From positions 203,539-267,538 of the forward strand of contig NZ_BMPB01000011.1 in the NCBI RefSeq assembly GCF_014647375.1: a stretch of DNA of 64,000 nucleotides. Reading direction: 5' to 3'. The position numbers and the translations under genes are program-made. The notes beneath the pieces were generated by a model. The model was not told the origin of the DNA and did no database searches. It saw nothing but the letters and a program-made list of their open reading frames with translations. This document shows, in pieces, positions 46,137-54,450 of this stretch (the stretch's first letter is position 1; every line of letters starts with the position of its first letter). The stretch is from Parabacteroides faecis. Its GTDB lineage: Bacteria > Bacteroidota > Bacteroidia > Bacteroidales > Tannerellaceae.

Positions 46137-47339
46137 ATGAGGTATATGTTTAAAAAAATAGGAAATCTGAGAAATCAGTTATATTTATTATTTGTTTTTT
46201 TATGTTGTCCGATCTTTGTCTTTGGAGGGGGAAATAAGCAAAAGTATGATATTGCAGCTTATATCTGGCCTGCTTATCAGGATGATCCGCGCTTTAAGGA
46301 GATGGGTGTTTTCCCGGATGGAAAGGGAGAATGGGAAGCTATCTATAAGGCAAAACCGAAATTTGAAGGGCATCGCCAACCCAGGGTTCCTCTGTGGGGA
46401 TATTTGGATGAGGCGGATCCGAAAGTTCAGGAGAAAGTTATCGATACAGCGCTTGAATATGGAGTTAACACATTTATATTTGACTGGTATTGGTATGATG
46501 ACAAGCCTTTTTTGGAGAGGGTCTTGAATGATGGTTTCCTGAAAGCCGGGAATAATGAAAAAATGAATTTCTATTTAATGTGGGCTAATCATACACATAC
46601 TACTTATCTGGATCCTAAGGAGCCGGATAAAAGTAAAGTGTTTTGGAAGGGAGAAGTGGATTTTGATATTTTTGATCGTTTTACGGATCACGTTATCAAG
46701 GACTATTTTATGAAGCCTAATTATTATAGAATAGATGGAAAACCGGTGTTTGCTATTTATGAACTGGGTACATTCATTAATGGTTTGGGTGGCATGGAAG
46801 AAGCAAAGAAAGCATTAGACCATTTTAGAGAGAAATGTATGAAAGCAGGCTTGCCAGGTGTTCATTTGCAGGCTATTTTGTGGGGTGCCCTTCCGGCAAC
46901 ATTATCGGCTGTTCCGGGAGATAAGTCGGAGACTCAGGAGAATACAGTTAAATATTTAGGTTTTAATAGTTTGACCAATTATCAATGGTGCCATTTTGTC
47001 CCGGCTAATCAGGATTATGCCTCCTGGGGAGAAAAAGCTGTTTCCAAATATAAAGAATTCAGTGAAAATTTTTCTATCCCTTATTTTCCACATGTCTCTA
47101 TTGACTGGGATAATAATCCTCGTTTCCCTGGTGGTCCACAGCCTGCTGTATCAGGGGTTACACCTCAAAAATTTGAGAAATTCCTTTACAAAGCCAAAGA
47201 GTTTGTGGATAAACATCCGGATCAGACTCCTTTAGTAACGATCAATGCCTGGAATGAATGGGGAGAAGGAAGTTACCTGGAACCGGATACAGAATATGAA
47301 TATGGCTTTTTAGAAGCTATAAAAAAGGTTTTTAAATAA
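46137..47339 (+). CDS. GH99/WbsX-like glycoside hydrolase, paralogue 3
   Basis: About 400 residues from the ATG at 46137 (46146 also possible; the in-frame TTG at 46125 is unlikely). Signal sequence LYLLFVFLCCPIFVFG is nearly the same as in paralogue 2. Domain: YDIAAYIWPAYQDDPRFKEM, HRQPRVPLWGYLDEADPK, FIFDWYWYDDKPFLERVLND, and INAWNEWGEGSYLEPD with the GH99-type Glu pair. Much closer to paralogue 4 than to 1 or 2 (shared GHRQPRVPLWGYLD and PGVHLQAI/PGVHFQAI blocks). Starts 13 bases after the GH106-like gene. Confidence 0.82.
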   Translation: MRYMFKKIGNLRNQLYLLFVFLCCPIFVFGGGNKQKYDIAAYIWPAYQDDPRFKEMGVFPDGKGEWEAIYKAKPKFEGHRQPRVPLWGYLDEADPKVQEKVIDTALEYGVNTFIFDWYWYDDKPFLERVLNDGFLKAGNNEKMNFYLMWANHTHTTYLDPKEPDKSKVFWKGEVDFDIFDRFTDHVIKDYFMKPNYYRIDGKPVFAIYELGTFINGLGGMEEAKKALDHFREKCMKAGLPGVHLQAILWGALPATLSAVPGDKSETQENTVKYLGFNSLTNYQWCHFVPANQDYASWGEKAVSKYKEFSENFSIPYFPHVSIDWDNNPRFPGGPQPAVSGVTPQKFEKFLYKAKEFVDKHPDQTPLVTINAWNEWGEGSYLEPDTEYEYGFLEAIKKVFK

Positions 47340-47378
47340 TGTTATACATAATTGCTTTATTTCTTTAAATTTAAGTAT

Positions 47379-48551
47379 ATGAAAAATTTATTTATTATCA
47401 TTTTAGCTTCTGTGTGTTTGAGCAGTTGCGGGATGAAAAAGGAAGAAAAAAAGTACTATGACATTGCTGCATATGTATGGCCGGCCATGTTTAACGAACC
47501 TCGTTATGCCGAACTCGGAATTTTCAAGGACGGTAACGGAGAGTGGGAGGCTATATACAATTCGAAACCTAAGTATGAAGGTCACCGACAACCCCGCGTG
47601 CCGCTGTGGGGGTATCTGGATCAGTCTGATCCTAAAACACAGGAGAAAAATATTGAGACGGCAATTGAGTATGGTGTCAATGTATTTATCTTCGACTGGT
47701 ATTGGTATGAGAACAGACCGTTCCTGGAAGATGTCCTTAATAAGGGGTTTTTGAAAGCAGAGAACAGGGAAAAAATCAAGTTTTACCTTATATGGGCCAA
47801 TCACGACGCGAACTCCTATTGGGATCCTAAGAACCCGGACAAGAGCCAGATCTACTGGCAGGGAGAAGTGAGTCGTGAGGAGTTCGACGGCTTTGCCGAT
47901 CGTTTGATCAGCGAATACTTGAAACAGCCTAATTATTATACTATCGACGGAAAACCGGTTTTTGCTATCTATGAGATCAGCACATTTATAGATGGAATGG
48001 GGGGACAAGAGCAGGCCCGTGATGCGTTGGAAAGCTTCCGGGCAAAATGTATCGCAGCAGGCCTTCCCGGTGTACATTTCCAGGCTATAGTGTGGGGAGA
48101 TATTCCGGCGACGTTAATAGGTACGCCCGGAGATGACACACCGACACAGGATAATACCCTCAATTATTTAGGTTTTGAGAGTCTAACAAATTATCAATGG
48201 GTTCACTTTGTTCGTCCAAACGAGGATTATCAGACTTATGGTGAAAAGGCGGTGGCTAAATATGGGGAGTTCGACAAGGATTTTAGTAGTCCTTATTTTC
48301 CGCATGTCTCAATAGACTGGGATCCCAGCCCTCGTTTTGAGGTCGCTACTCCCGAACATCTTACAGGTGTAACCCCAGAGAAGTTCGAAGGGTTTCTTCG
48401 TGTTGCGAAAGAATATGTAGATGCTCATCCTAACCAGCCGCCGTTGATAACTATCAACTCATGGAACGAGTGGTCGGAGGGCAGCTATTTGGAACCCGAT
48501 GCGGAATTCGGCTACGGATATTTAAAAGCGATAAAAAAAGTTTTTAAATAG
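47379..48551 (+). CDS. GH99/WbsX-like glycoside hydrolase, paralogue 4 (lipoprotein)
   Basis: 390 residues from the ATG at 47379 with a true lipoprotein signal (IIILASVCLSSC), unlike paralogues 1-3. Domain: YDIAAYVWPAMFNEPRYAEL, HRQPRVPLWGYLDQSDPK, FIFDWYWYENRPFLEDVLNK, PHVSIDWDPSPRFEVATPE and INSWNEWSEGSYLEPD with both presumed catalytic Glu. Its codon usage is noticeably more GC-rich than that of paralogue 3, despite similar protein, so the pair diverged long ago or came from different donors. Last gene of PUL 2, followed by a strong terminator. Confidence 0.82.
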   Translation: MKNLFIIILASVCLSSCGMKKEEKKYYDIAAYVWPAMFNEPRYAELGIFKDGNGEWEAIYNSKPKYEGHRQPRVPLWGYLDQSDPKTQEKNIETAIEYGVNVFIFDWYWYENRPFLEDVLNKGFLKAENREKIKFYLIWANHDANSYWDPKNPDKSQIYWQGEVSREEFDGFADRLISEYLKQPNYYTIDGKPVFAIYEISTFIDGMGGQEQARDALESFRAKCIAAGLPGVHFQAIVWGDIPATLIGTPGDDTPTQDNTLNYLGFESLTNYQWVHFVRPNEDYQTYGEKAVAKYGEFDKDFSSPYFPHVSIDWDPSPRFEVATPEHLTGVTPEKFEGFLRVAKEYVDAHPNQPPLITINSWNEWSEGSYLEPDAEFGYGYLKAIKKVFK

Positions 48552-48576
48552 CTCCTTACACAAGCTATATAGATTC

Positions 48577-48614
48577 AAGACCTGTTTCGAATAAAACCGA
48601 AACAGGTCTTTTTT
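48577..48614 (+). terminator. Intrinsic terminator of PUL 2
   Basis: Perfect 13-bp stem AAGACCTGTTTCG (48577-48589) with CGAAACAGGTCTT (48598-48610) and a following T-run. Confidence 0.9.
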
Positions 48615-48675
48615 GTAATGTTAAAAAACAAAATAGATAAGGGCTCAATCTATTTACTTCTACTTATAGTGAAGA

Positions 48676-48780
48676 TCAATGTATCGGTTGTATTTTTTCA
48701 AAGATACATTTTGCGATATAGAATAACAGTAAAAAAGGATATACTGCAACATCCATGGCAATGAATAATACGTATTTCAT
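48676..48780 (-). CDS. Possible 34-residue single-helix membrane peptide
   Basis: ATG at 48780 reads MKYVLFIAMDVAVYPFLLLF then YIAKCIFEKIQPIH and stops at 48676. One hydrophobic helix with a short basic tail, plausible as a small membrane protein, in an otherwise gene-free 462-base spacer between PUL 2 and thrC. No homologue recognised and no promoter found; could be chance. Confidence 0.25.
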   Translation of the reverse strand: MKYVLFIAMDVAVYPFLLLFYIAKCIFEKIQPIH

Positions 48781-48962
48781 TTCAGTCTTATTTAAATTTT
48801 ATATGTAAGACAGAAATCTGTCAAAAACCCCTATCGGTATAAGACATTATTTCTTACTTTTCTTTAAGATGCTCAGAAAGATAAAAAAGCTGCATCCTGC
48901 ATTCTATTGGATGTAATTATTTATGAATTAGTCTTTGTGGAAGGAAAATTTTAGGATGGGTG

Positions 48963-48998
48963 AAATGTCCCTCCCGGTAATAACCCAAAGGGACATTT
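48963..48998 (-). terminator. Terminator after the threonine operon
   Basis: AAATGTCCCT (48963-48972) pairs with AGGGACATTT (48989-48998), 10 bp perfect, 15 bases beyond the thrC stop on the minus strand; short T stretch only. Confidence 0.65.
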
Positions 48999-49013
48999 TA
49001 CTTTTATATTCTG

Positions 49014-50327
49014 TTATTGGGCCATCAGGTAAGACTTGAATGTTTCAAAATCTTTACTGAGCTCAATACTTTGTTTTGTGCCCTGCATGAAAGCCTTCAA
49101 CTTAGCCGGGATTTCTATATCTGTTTCCAGAATACGGTCGACGGTTCCTTTAAACTTAGCCGGATGGGCTGTCTCAAGGAAAAGACCGGTCTCGTTTGCA
49201 TCAAGTCCGTTCTGTATCAAAGCTTGGAAACCACAAGCCCCATGCGGGTCGAGCAGATATCCGTCATTTTTATATACATATCTGATCGTATGTTCGATCT
49301 CTTCATCGGTAAAGCGGTATCCGTTGATGCGCTGGCATATTTCTTTATGTTTATCGTTATAGATATCGAACAAATCCATGATACGGGCAAAGTTACTCGG
49401 ATCGCCGACATCCATGGCGTTTGCTATGGTTGCAACAGAAGGATGTGGAGTGTAAACACCTGTTTTCAGATATTCGAGGAATACATCGTTGCGATTATTG
49501 GCGGCAATAAAGCGCTTAACAGGCAATCCCATCCAGTTTGCGAAAAGACCGGCAGTGATATTTCCAAAGTTACCGCTGGGGACAGATATCACCAGATTAT
49601 CCGCTTTACCTATTTTATCTAATTGTGCATATGCATTGAAATAGTAAAACGATTGCGGCAGGAAACGAGCTACATTGATCGAATTGGCAGAGGTCAGTCT
49701 CATGTGACGGTTCAATTCATCATCCATAAAAGCTGATTTTACCAATGCCTGGCAATCATCGAAAGTACCGTCTATTTCCAGGGCTGTGATGTTTTGTCCG
49801 AGTGTTGTGAACTGGCATTCCTGAATCGGGCTTACTTTTCCTTTCGGATAAAGTACATACACATGGATACCCGGCACACCTAAAAATCCGTTGGCTACGG
49901 CACTTCCGGTATCTCCTGAAGTGGCAACCAGTACATTGACCTGCTTCAAGCCTTCTTTCTTAATGAAATATCCCAACAAACGTGCCATAAAACGGCCGCC
50001 AACATCTTTGAATGCAAGTGTCGGACCGTGAAAAAGCTCAAGGCTATAAATGTTTTCACTGACGTTTACTACCGGCGTTTCAAATGACAACGTATCTTTT
50101 ACGATTTCGTTTAATGTCTCCGTTTCAATATCTTCACCGAAGAAAGCTTGTGCTACTGTACAGGCTATTTCGTGAAAAGACTGATTCTTCATATTCTTGA
50201 TTGTCGCTTCATCCAGACGGACAATACGCTCGGGCATATATAACCCTTTGTCTCCTGCAAGGCCTTTTACAACGGCTTCTTCGAGAGTAGCCAGGGGAGC
50301 TTGTTTGTTTGTGCTGTAATATTTCAT
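49014..50327 (-). CDS. thrC: Threonine synthase
   Basis: 437 residues. PLP enzyme converting O-phosphohomoserine to threonine, last step of the pathway. Seen: N-terminal MKYYSTNKQAPLATLEEAVV, PLP-lysine motif HGPTLAFKDVGGRF, glycine-rich phosphate loop VATSGDTGSAVANGF and SVPSGNFGNITAGL. Length is that of the E. coli-type (class II) enzyme. Its start overlaps the stop of the preceding phosphoglycerate-mutase-like gene by 4 bases, so the pair is translationally coupled. Confidence 0.95.
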   Translation of the reverse strand: MKYYSTNKQAPLATLEEAVVKGLAGDKGLYMPERIVRLDEATIKNMKNQSFHEIACTVAQAFFGEDIETETLNEIVKDTLSFETPVVNVSENIYSLELFHGPTLAFKDVGGRFMARLLGYFIKKEGLKQVNVLVATSGDTGSAVANGFLGVPGIHVYVLYPKGKVSPIQECQFTTLGQNITALEIDGTFDDCQALVKSAFMDDELNRHMRLTSANSINVARFLPQSFYYFNAYAQLDKIGKADNLVISVPSGNFGNITAGLFANWMGLPVKRFIAANNRNDVFLEYLKTGVYTPHPSVATIANAMDVGDPSNFARIMDLFDIYNDKHKEICQRINGYRFTDEEIEHTIRYVYKNDGYLLDPHGACGFQALIQNGLDANETGLFLETAHPAKFKGTVDRILETDIEIPAKLKAFMQGTKQSIELSKDFETFKSYLMAQ

Positions 50328-51526
50328 AATAATTCTCTTATAAATTCATCTTTTTCTAGTACGCCATATTTTCCGTTCAGTACACTGAACTCGTCGAAGC
50401 GGGTGACTGCATCCGGTTCCTGTCCGGGTTTATAGATCAGAAAAGGAACGGGGGTGTTGGTATGGGTACGGATCGAACAAGGGGTCGGGTGATCGGGGAG
50501 TACGGCGATAGCTACCGGTTCATCCCATTTTTGTAGTTCTTCGTAGATGATACGGATCGCCCGTTTATCCAGATATTCGATTGTTTTTATTTTCAGTTCT
50601 ACATCTCCTTCGTGACCGGCTTCATCGCTTGCTTCCACGTGGAGGTAAACAAAATCGTTTGTTTTCAATGCTTCAAGGGCAGCATATGCTTTCCCTTCAT
50701 AGTTTGTATCGTATAGACCGGTTGCGCCTTCCACGTTGATGACTTCCAGACCGGCATAGACTCCGATACCCCGTATTAAATCGACTGCCGAAATAACAGA
50801 ACCTTTCCCGAAGCCGTACATTTCCTGCATGGTCTGCATAGCAGGACGATAACCGGGAGACCAGGGCCAAATGCTGTTTGCCGGATCTTTTCCCGCCGCT
50901 ATACGTTTTAGGTTGACCGGATGATCTTTCAATAGTTCCTGCGACTTCAGGATCAGGTCATTCAACAGGTCGGCTGTCTCTTTTGCTTCCGGTGCTTCCG
51001 GTTTGATCATCAGCGGACGGAAGGGGTGGAGAGGAACATCATGGGGCGGGGTACAATCCAGCCGTTTATCGCCGTTCTTGACGACCAGCAGATGGCGGTA
51101 TGAAACACCGGTATAGAATTTAACTTTGTCGGAACCAAGTTTTTCGTTGAGGTATTGGATTAGCTCGTCGGCTTCTTCGGTAGAGATATGTCCGGCAGAA
51201 TGATTCTTCAGGATCTCTCCCTCAACACAAATAAGATTACAGCGCATAGCCATCTCTCCAGGTTGCAAGGTGACGCCAATGCTTGCTGCTTCCAATACGC
51301 CGCGTCCTTCATATACTTTAGGCAGGTCGTATCCCAATACGGCCATATTGGCAACTTCGCTTCCCGGATGGAATCCGTCGGCAACGGTTTTCATTTGTCC
51401 GGTGACTCCCAAGGCTGCTAGTTTGTCCATATAGGGAGTGTCTGCATATTGCATAGGGGTTTTGCCTCCTAATGCCTCGATTGGCTCATCTGCCATTCCG
51501 TCTCCTAAAATAATAATACTTTTCAT
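50324..51526 (-). CDS. apgM-type phosphoglycerate mutase-like protein, proposed homoserine kinase
   Basis: 400 residues of the alkaline-phosphatase superfamily, archaeal-type 2,3-bisphosphoglycerate-independent phosphoglycerate mutase. Seen: metal site IIILGDGMADEPI, the active-site Ser region HPGSEVANMAVLGYD, VYLHVEASDEAGHEG and VLPDHPTPC. Between thrA and thrC in an operon lacking a GHMP-type thrB, it is the candidate enzyme that phosphorylates homoserine; this role has been proposed for the family from exactly this gene order and is not proven by sequence. Coupled to thrC. Confidence 0.85.
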   Translation of the reverse strand: MKSIIILGDGMADEPIEALGGKTPMQYADTPYMDKLAALGVTGQMKTVADGFHPGSEVANMAVLGYDLPKVYEGRGVLEAASIGVTLQPGEMAMRCNLICVEGEILKNHSAGHISTEEADELIQYLNEKLGSDKVKFYTGVSYRHLLVVKNGDKRLDCTPPHDVPLHPFRPLMIKPEAPEAKETADLLNDLILKSQELLKDHPVNLKRIAAGKDPANSIWPWSPGYRPAMQTMQEMYGFGKGSVISAVDLIRGIGVYAGLEVINVEGATGLYDTNYEGKAYAALEALKTNDFVYLHVEASDEAGHEGDVELKIKTIEYLDKRAIRIIYEELQKWDEPVAIAVLPDHPTPCSIRTHTNTPVPFLIYKPGQEPDAVTRFDEFSVLNGKYGVLEKDEFIRELL

Positions 51527-51568
51527 CTTTATTGAGAATTAAAGAAGGTGTGGAAAAACAATAACCTA

Positions 51569-51602
51569 TTCCGATAACCTATGTTTAATGAGGTTACCGG
51601 AA
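51569..51602 (-). promoter_or_regulatory. Intercistronic hairpin between thrA and the apgM-type gene
   Basis: 12-bp arms at 51569-51580 (TTCCGATAACCT) and 51591-51602 (AGGTTACCGGAA) pair with one mismatch. No strong T-run, so more likely an mRNA-processing or stability element than a full terminator. Confidence 0.5.
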
Positions 51603-51630
51603 TGTGGCTATAATTTAATCATCTTCGGAT

Positions 51631-54072
51631 TTATCGAATATTAGCTATGGAAATGATATCGGCGAAAACGCCTGCCGCCGTTACATCGGCTCCGGCTCCA
51701 TAACCTTTTATTATCATAGGATACTCGTGGTATCTTTCGGTAGAGATCATAATGATGTTGTTGCTGCCTTCCAGTTCGTAGAACGGGTGGTGGCTATCCA
51801 CTTCCTGTAAACCGATTTCACAGGCACCTTTCTCCATCTTGGCAACAAAACGAAAACGTTTACCTTCGGCTTCCAGTTGCTGGCGTTTGCTTTCAAATCC
51901 GGCATCCAGTTCCTTTACTTTGCACCAGAAGTCGTCAAGCGAACCTTCAAAGTATTTGTCCGGAACGAACAGATTGCGTTTTACATCTTCCTGTTCAACC
52001 TTATAACCGGCTTCGCGTGCCAGGATTACCAGTTTACGCAATACATCCTTACCACTCAGGTCGATACGAGGATCAGGTTCTGAATAACCTTCTTCTTTTG
52101 CCATCAGGATCGCTTTACTGAAAGGTATATCTGCACTGAGTGTATTGAATATATAATTTAATGTACCTGAAAGAACTGCTTCCAGCTTCAGGATATGGTC
52201 ACCGCTGTTTCTCAGGTCGTTCATCGTATTGATGATAGGAAGTCCGGCTCCTACGTTTGTTTCAAACAGGAATTTGATACCGCGGTGACGGGCTGTTTCT
52301 TTCAGCTTGATATAATTGCTGTAAGAAGAAGAAGCTGCGATCTTATTGGCTGCCACAACCGAAACGTTATTATAGAGTAATGTTTCATACAGGTCGGATA
52401 CTGCCGGGGTTGCCGTACAATCCACAAATACGGAATTAAAGATGTTCATTTTCAGTATCTCGTCTTTCAGGTGTTCGGGAGAACTTTCTTCTCCGTTCTT
52501 CTTCAGTTCGTCGATACAGTTTTCCAGGTTCAGACCTTCACGCAGGAAAAGAGCGCGTTTACTGTTGGCGATCCCTACCACATTCAGCTTCAGACCGTTT
52601 TGTTCCATCAGTTTAGGTTGCTGAATACGTATCTGTTCCAGTAGATTACCACCCACTGTTCCTACTCCTGCAATAAACAGGTTCAATACCTTATATTGTG
52701 ACAGAAAAAAGGAATCGTGGATAGAGTTCAATGCCTTGCGTAGGTATTTGAGCTTGATGACGAAAGAAATATTTGTTTCGGAAGCGCCTTGTGCACAAGC
52801 GATCACGCTGATACCTGCACTACCCAGTGTACCGAACAGTCTGCCTGCAATACCCGGTGTGCGTTTCATATTTTCTCCGACGATGGCGACTGTCGCCAGA
52901 TCTTTCTCGGCAACCGTATCGTTCATGTCTCCCTGGGCACGTTCAAGGGCAAACTCTTCGTTCAGGACTTCTACTGCCAGGTCTGCATCGGCATTACGGA
53001 CAGCGAAGGTCGTATTGTTTTCAGAACTTGCCTGTGATACCATAAATACACTGATACCGTTTTTAGCCAGTGTTTTAAAGATACGGTAGTTGACACCGAT
53101 CACACCGACCATACCTAAACCTTGTACGGTGATCAGGCAAGTATCATTGATGGAAGAAATACCTTTGATGATGGCTTTTCCTTCTTCCTTTACTTTTTCC
53201 TTGGAGATATAAGTACCTGGTGCTTCCGGATTAAATGTATTCAGGATGCGGATAGGAATATTTTTATGATAAACCGGGTAGATCGTCGGCGGATAGATCA
53301 CTTTGGCTCCGAAGTTACACAACTCCATAGCTTCGGTAAATGTCAACCGGTCGATAACGTATGCAGAACTGATCACACGTGGGTCGGCTGTCATAAAGCC
53401 GTCCACATCCGTCCAGATTTCCAGAACGGAAGCATCGAGGGCTGTAGCCAGGATAGATGCGGTATAGTCGGAACCTCCGCGTCCCAGGTTCGTTACTTCT
53501 CCGTTTTCTGTGCTCGAAGAGATAAAACCGGGAACGAGCGATACTTTCGGCAGCGGATTGAATGTCTCTTTGATCAGTTGGTTGGTTTTCTCGAAATCTA
53601 CAGTATGTTTATTGAACTGTTTGATTGTCTTGATGAATTTCCGGGAGTCGAATAATTTGGCATCTTCAATCACATTGGATACGATCAAAGAAGAGATACG
53701 TTCCCCATAGCTGACAATCGTATCGGATGTCTTGACCGACAGATCATTGATCAGGTACACACCTTTGAAGATATTTCCCAGTTCGTCCAACAGGCTCATC
53801 ACTTTCTTCTGTACCTCGATACGTTGCATCTTGTCCGGGATAACTCCCTGGATCACGTCCAGGTGGCGTGTTATGATTTCGGAGAATTCTCTCTCGTATC
53901 CTACATCGCCTTTGGCTGCCATGGCAGATGTTGCCAGCAGTTTGTCGGTAATGCCGCCCAATGCAGATACGACAACGATTACAGGCTCTTCAATAGCCTC
54001 TACTATCTTCTTAACACTCAGAATACTATTCACGGAACCTACGGACGTTCCGCCGAATTTCAATACTTTCAT
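51631..54072 (-). CDS. thrA: Bifunctional aspartokinase/homoserine dehydrogenase
   Basis: 813 residues from the ATG at 54072 (MKVLKFGGTSVGSV); the frame runs up to 54147, but that extension is translated from the heptamer repeats and is rejected. Domains: aspartokinase (KFGGTS; NLGRGGSDYTASILATAL), two ACT regulatory domains (about 310-450), and homoserine dehydrogenase (VGTVGGNLLEQI; SVVAANKIAASSS; VLSGTLNYIFNTL; GYSEPDPRIDLSGKDVLRKL). First and third reactions from aspartate to homoserine; expected to be feedback-inhibited by threonine. First gene of the operon, 104 bases before the apgM-type gene. Confidence 0.95.
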   Translation of the reverse strand: MKVLKFGGTSVGSVNSILSVKKIVEAIEEPVIVVVSALGGITDKLLATSAMAAKGDVGYEREFSEIITRHLDVIQGVIPDKMQRIEVQKKVMSLLDELGNIFKGVYLINDLSVKTSDTIVSYGERISSLIVSNVIEDAKLFDSRKFIKTIKQFNKHTVDFEKTNQLIKETFNPLPKVSLVPGFISSSTENGEVTNLGRGGSDYTASILATALDASVLEIWTDVDGFMTADPRVISSAYVIDRLTFTEAMELCNFGAKVIYPPTIYPVYHKNIPIRILNTFNPEAPGTYISKEKVKEEGKAIIKGISSINDTCLITVQGLGMVGVIGVNYRIFKTLAKNGISVFMVSQASSENNTTFAVRNADADLAVEVLNEEFALERAQGDMNDTVAEKDLATVAIVGENMKRTPGIAGRLFGTLGSAGISVIACAQGASETNISFVIKLKYLRKALNSIHDSFFLSQYKVLNLFIAGVGTVGGNLLEQIRIQQPKLMEQNGLKLNVVGIANSKRALFLREGLNLENCIDELKKNGEESSPEHLKDEILKMNIFNSVFVDCTATPAVSDLYETLLYNNVSVVAANKIAASSSYSNYIKLKETARHRGIKFLFETNVGAGLPIINTMNDLRNSGDHILKLEAVLSGTLNYIFNTLSADIPFSKAILMAKEEGYSEPDPRIDLSGKDVLRKLVILAREAGYKVEQEDVKRNLFVPDKYFEGSLDDFWCKVKELDAGFESKRQQLEAEGKRFRFVAKMEKGACEIGLQEVDSHHPFYELEGSNNIIMISTERYHEYPMIIKGYGAGADVTAAGVFADIISIANIR

Positions 54073-54080
54073 CTTTTTAT

Positions 54081-54243
54081 AGTTGACAGTTGACAATTGA
54101 CAGTTGACAATTGCCCGAAAAGGACTTTTGTAACATGTAAAAGTCAACTTGAATTATTAATATGGATAACTTGATAAAGTGAAAAAAGGATAATTGACCA
54201 TTAGTGACATTTATCTGTCAACTGTCACTTGTCAACTGTCCAC
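54081..54243. repeat. Inverted arrays of a heptamer repeat in the thrA leader
   Basis: AGTTGAC-type heptamers run from 54081 to about 54113 (five units, some AATTGAC), and the reverse-complement type (CTGTCAA) from about 54215 to 54243. The best 23-bp arms, 54087-54109 and 54216-54238, match at 22 positions and enclose 106 bp. In the mRNA this would be a long stem ending 15 bases before the thrA ATG. Confidence 0.75.
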
Positions 54244-54450
54244 TGATGCGTAGTGTTTAAATTCTAACCCCCCAAGGGGTCATCAATGCCCATGTATAAT
54301 ATGCTATACCTGCAATCATTCGGTTCTATTTCTTGTTTTTGTTGCTTATTGCAGGGGCAATATTACACATTATTTTTCAAATACAAGCAATTTTTGTGCA
54401 GAAAGTGATAAAATCGTGGAAAGTTGATAGGAAAATAGAGTGGATGATTA
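54244..54450. other. Upstream part of the thrA leader / intergenic region
   Basis: About 200 bases between the heptamer array and the emrB-like stop. A minus-strand TAATATTG resembles a -7 element with one mismatch. A short minus-strand ORF (54319-54257) exists but has only two Thr codons, so it is not called. No firm promoter. Confidence 0.4.

Noticed and set aside
54073-54147. 25-residue N-terminal extension of ThrA
   Set aside because: Translated from heptamer repeats; the canonical aspartokinase start MKVLKFGGTS is at 54072.
54257-54319. 20-codon minus-strand ORF as a threonine leader peptide
   Set aside because: Only two Thr codons and no terminator/anti-terminator pair typical of thr attenuation next to it.
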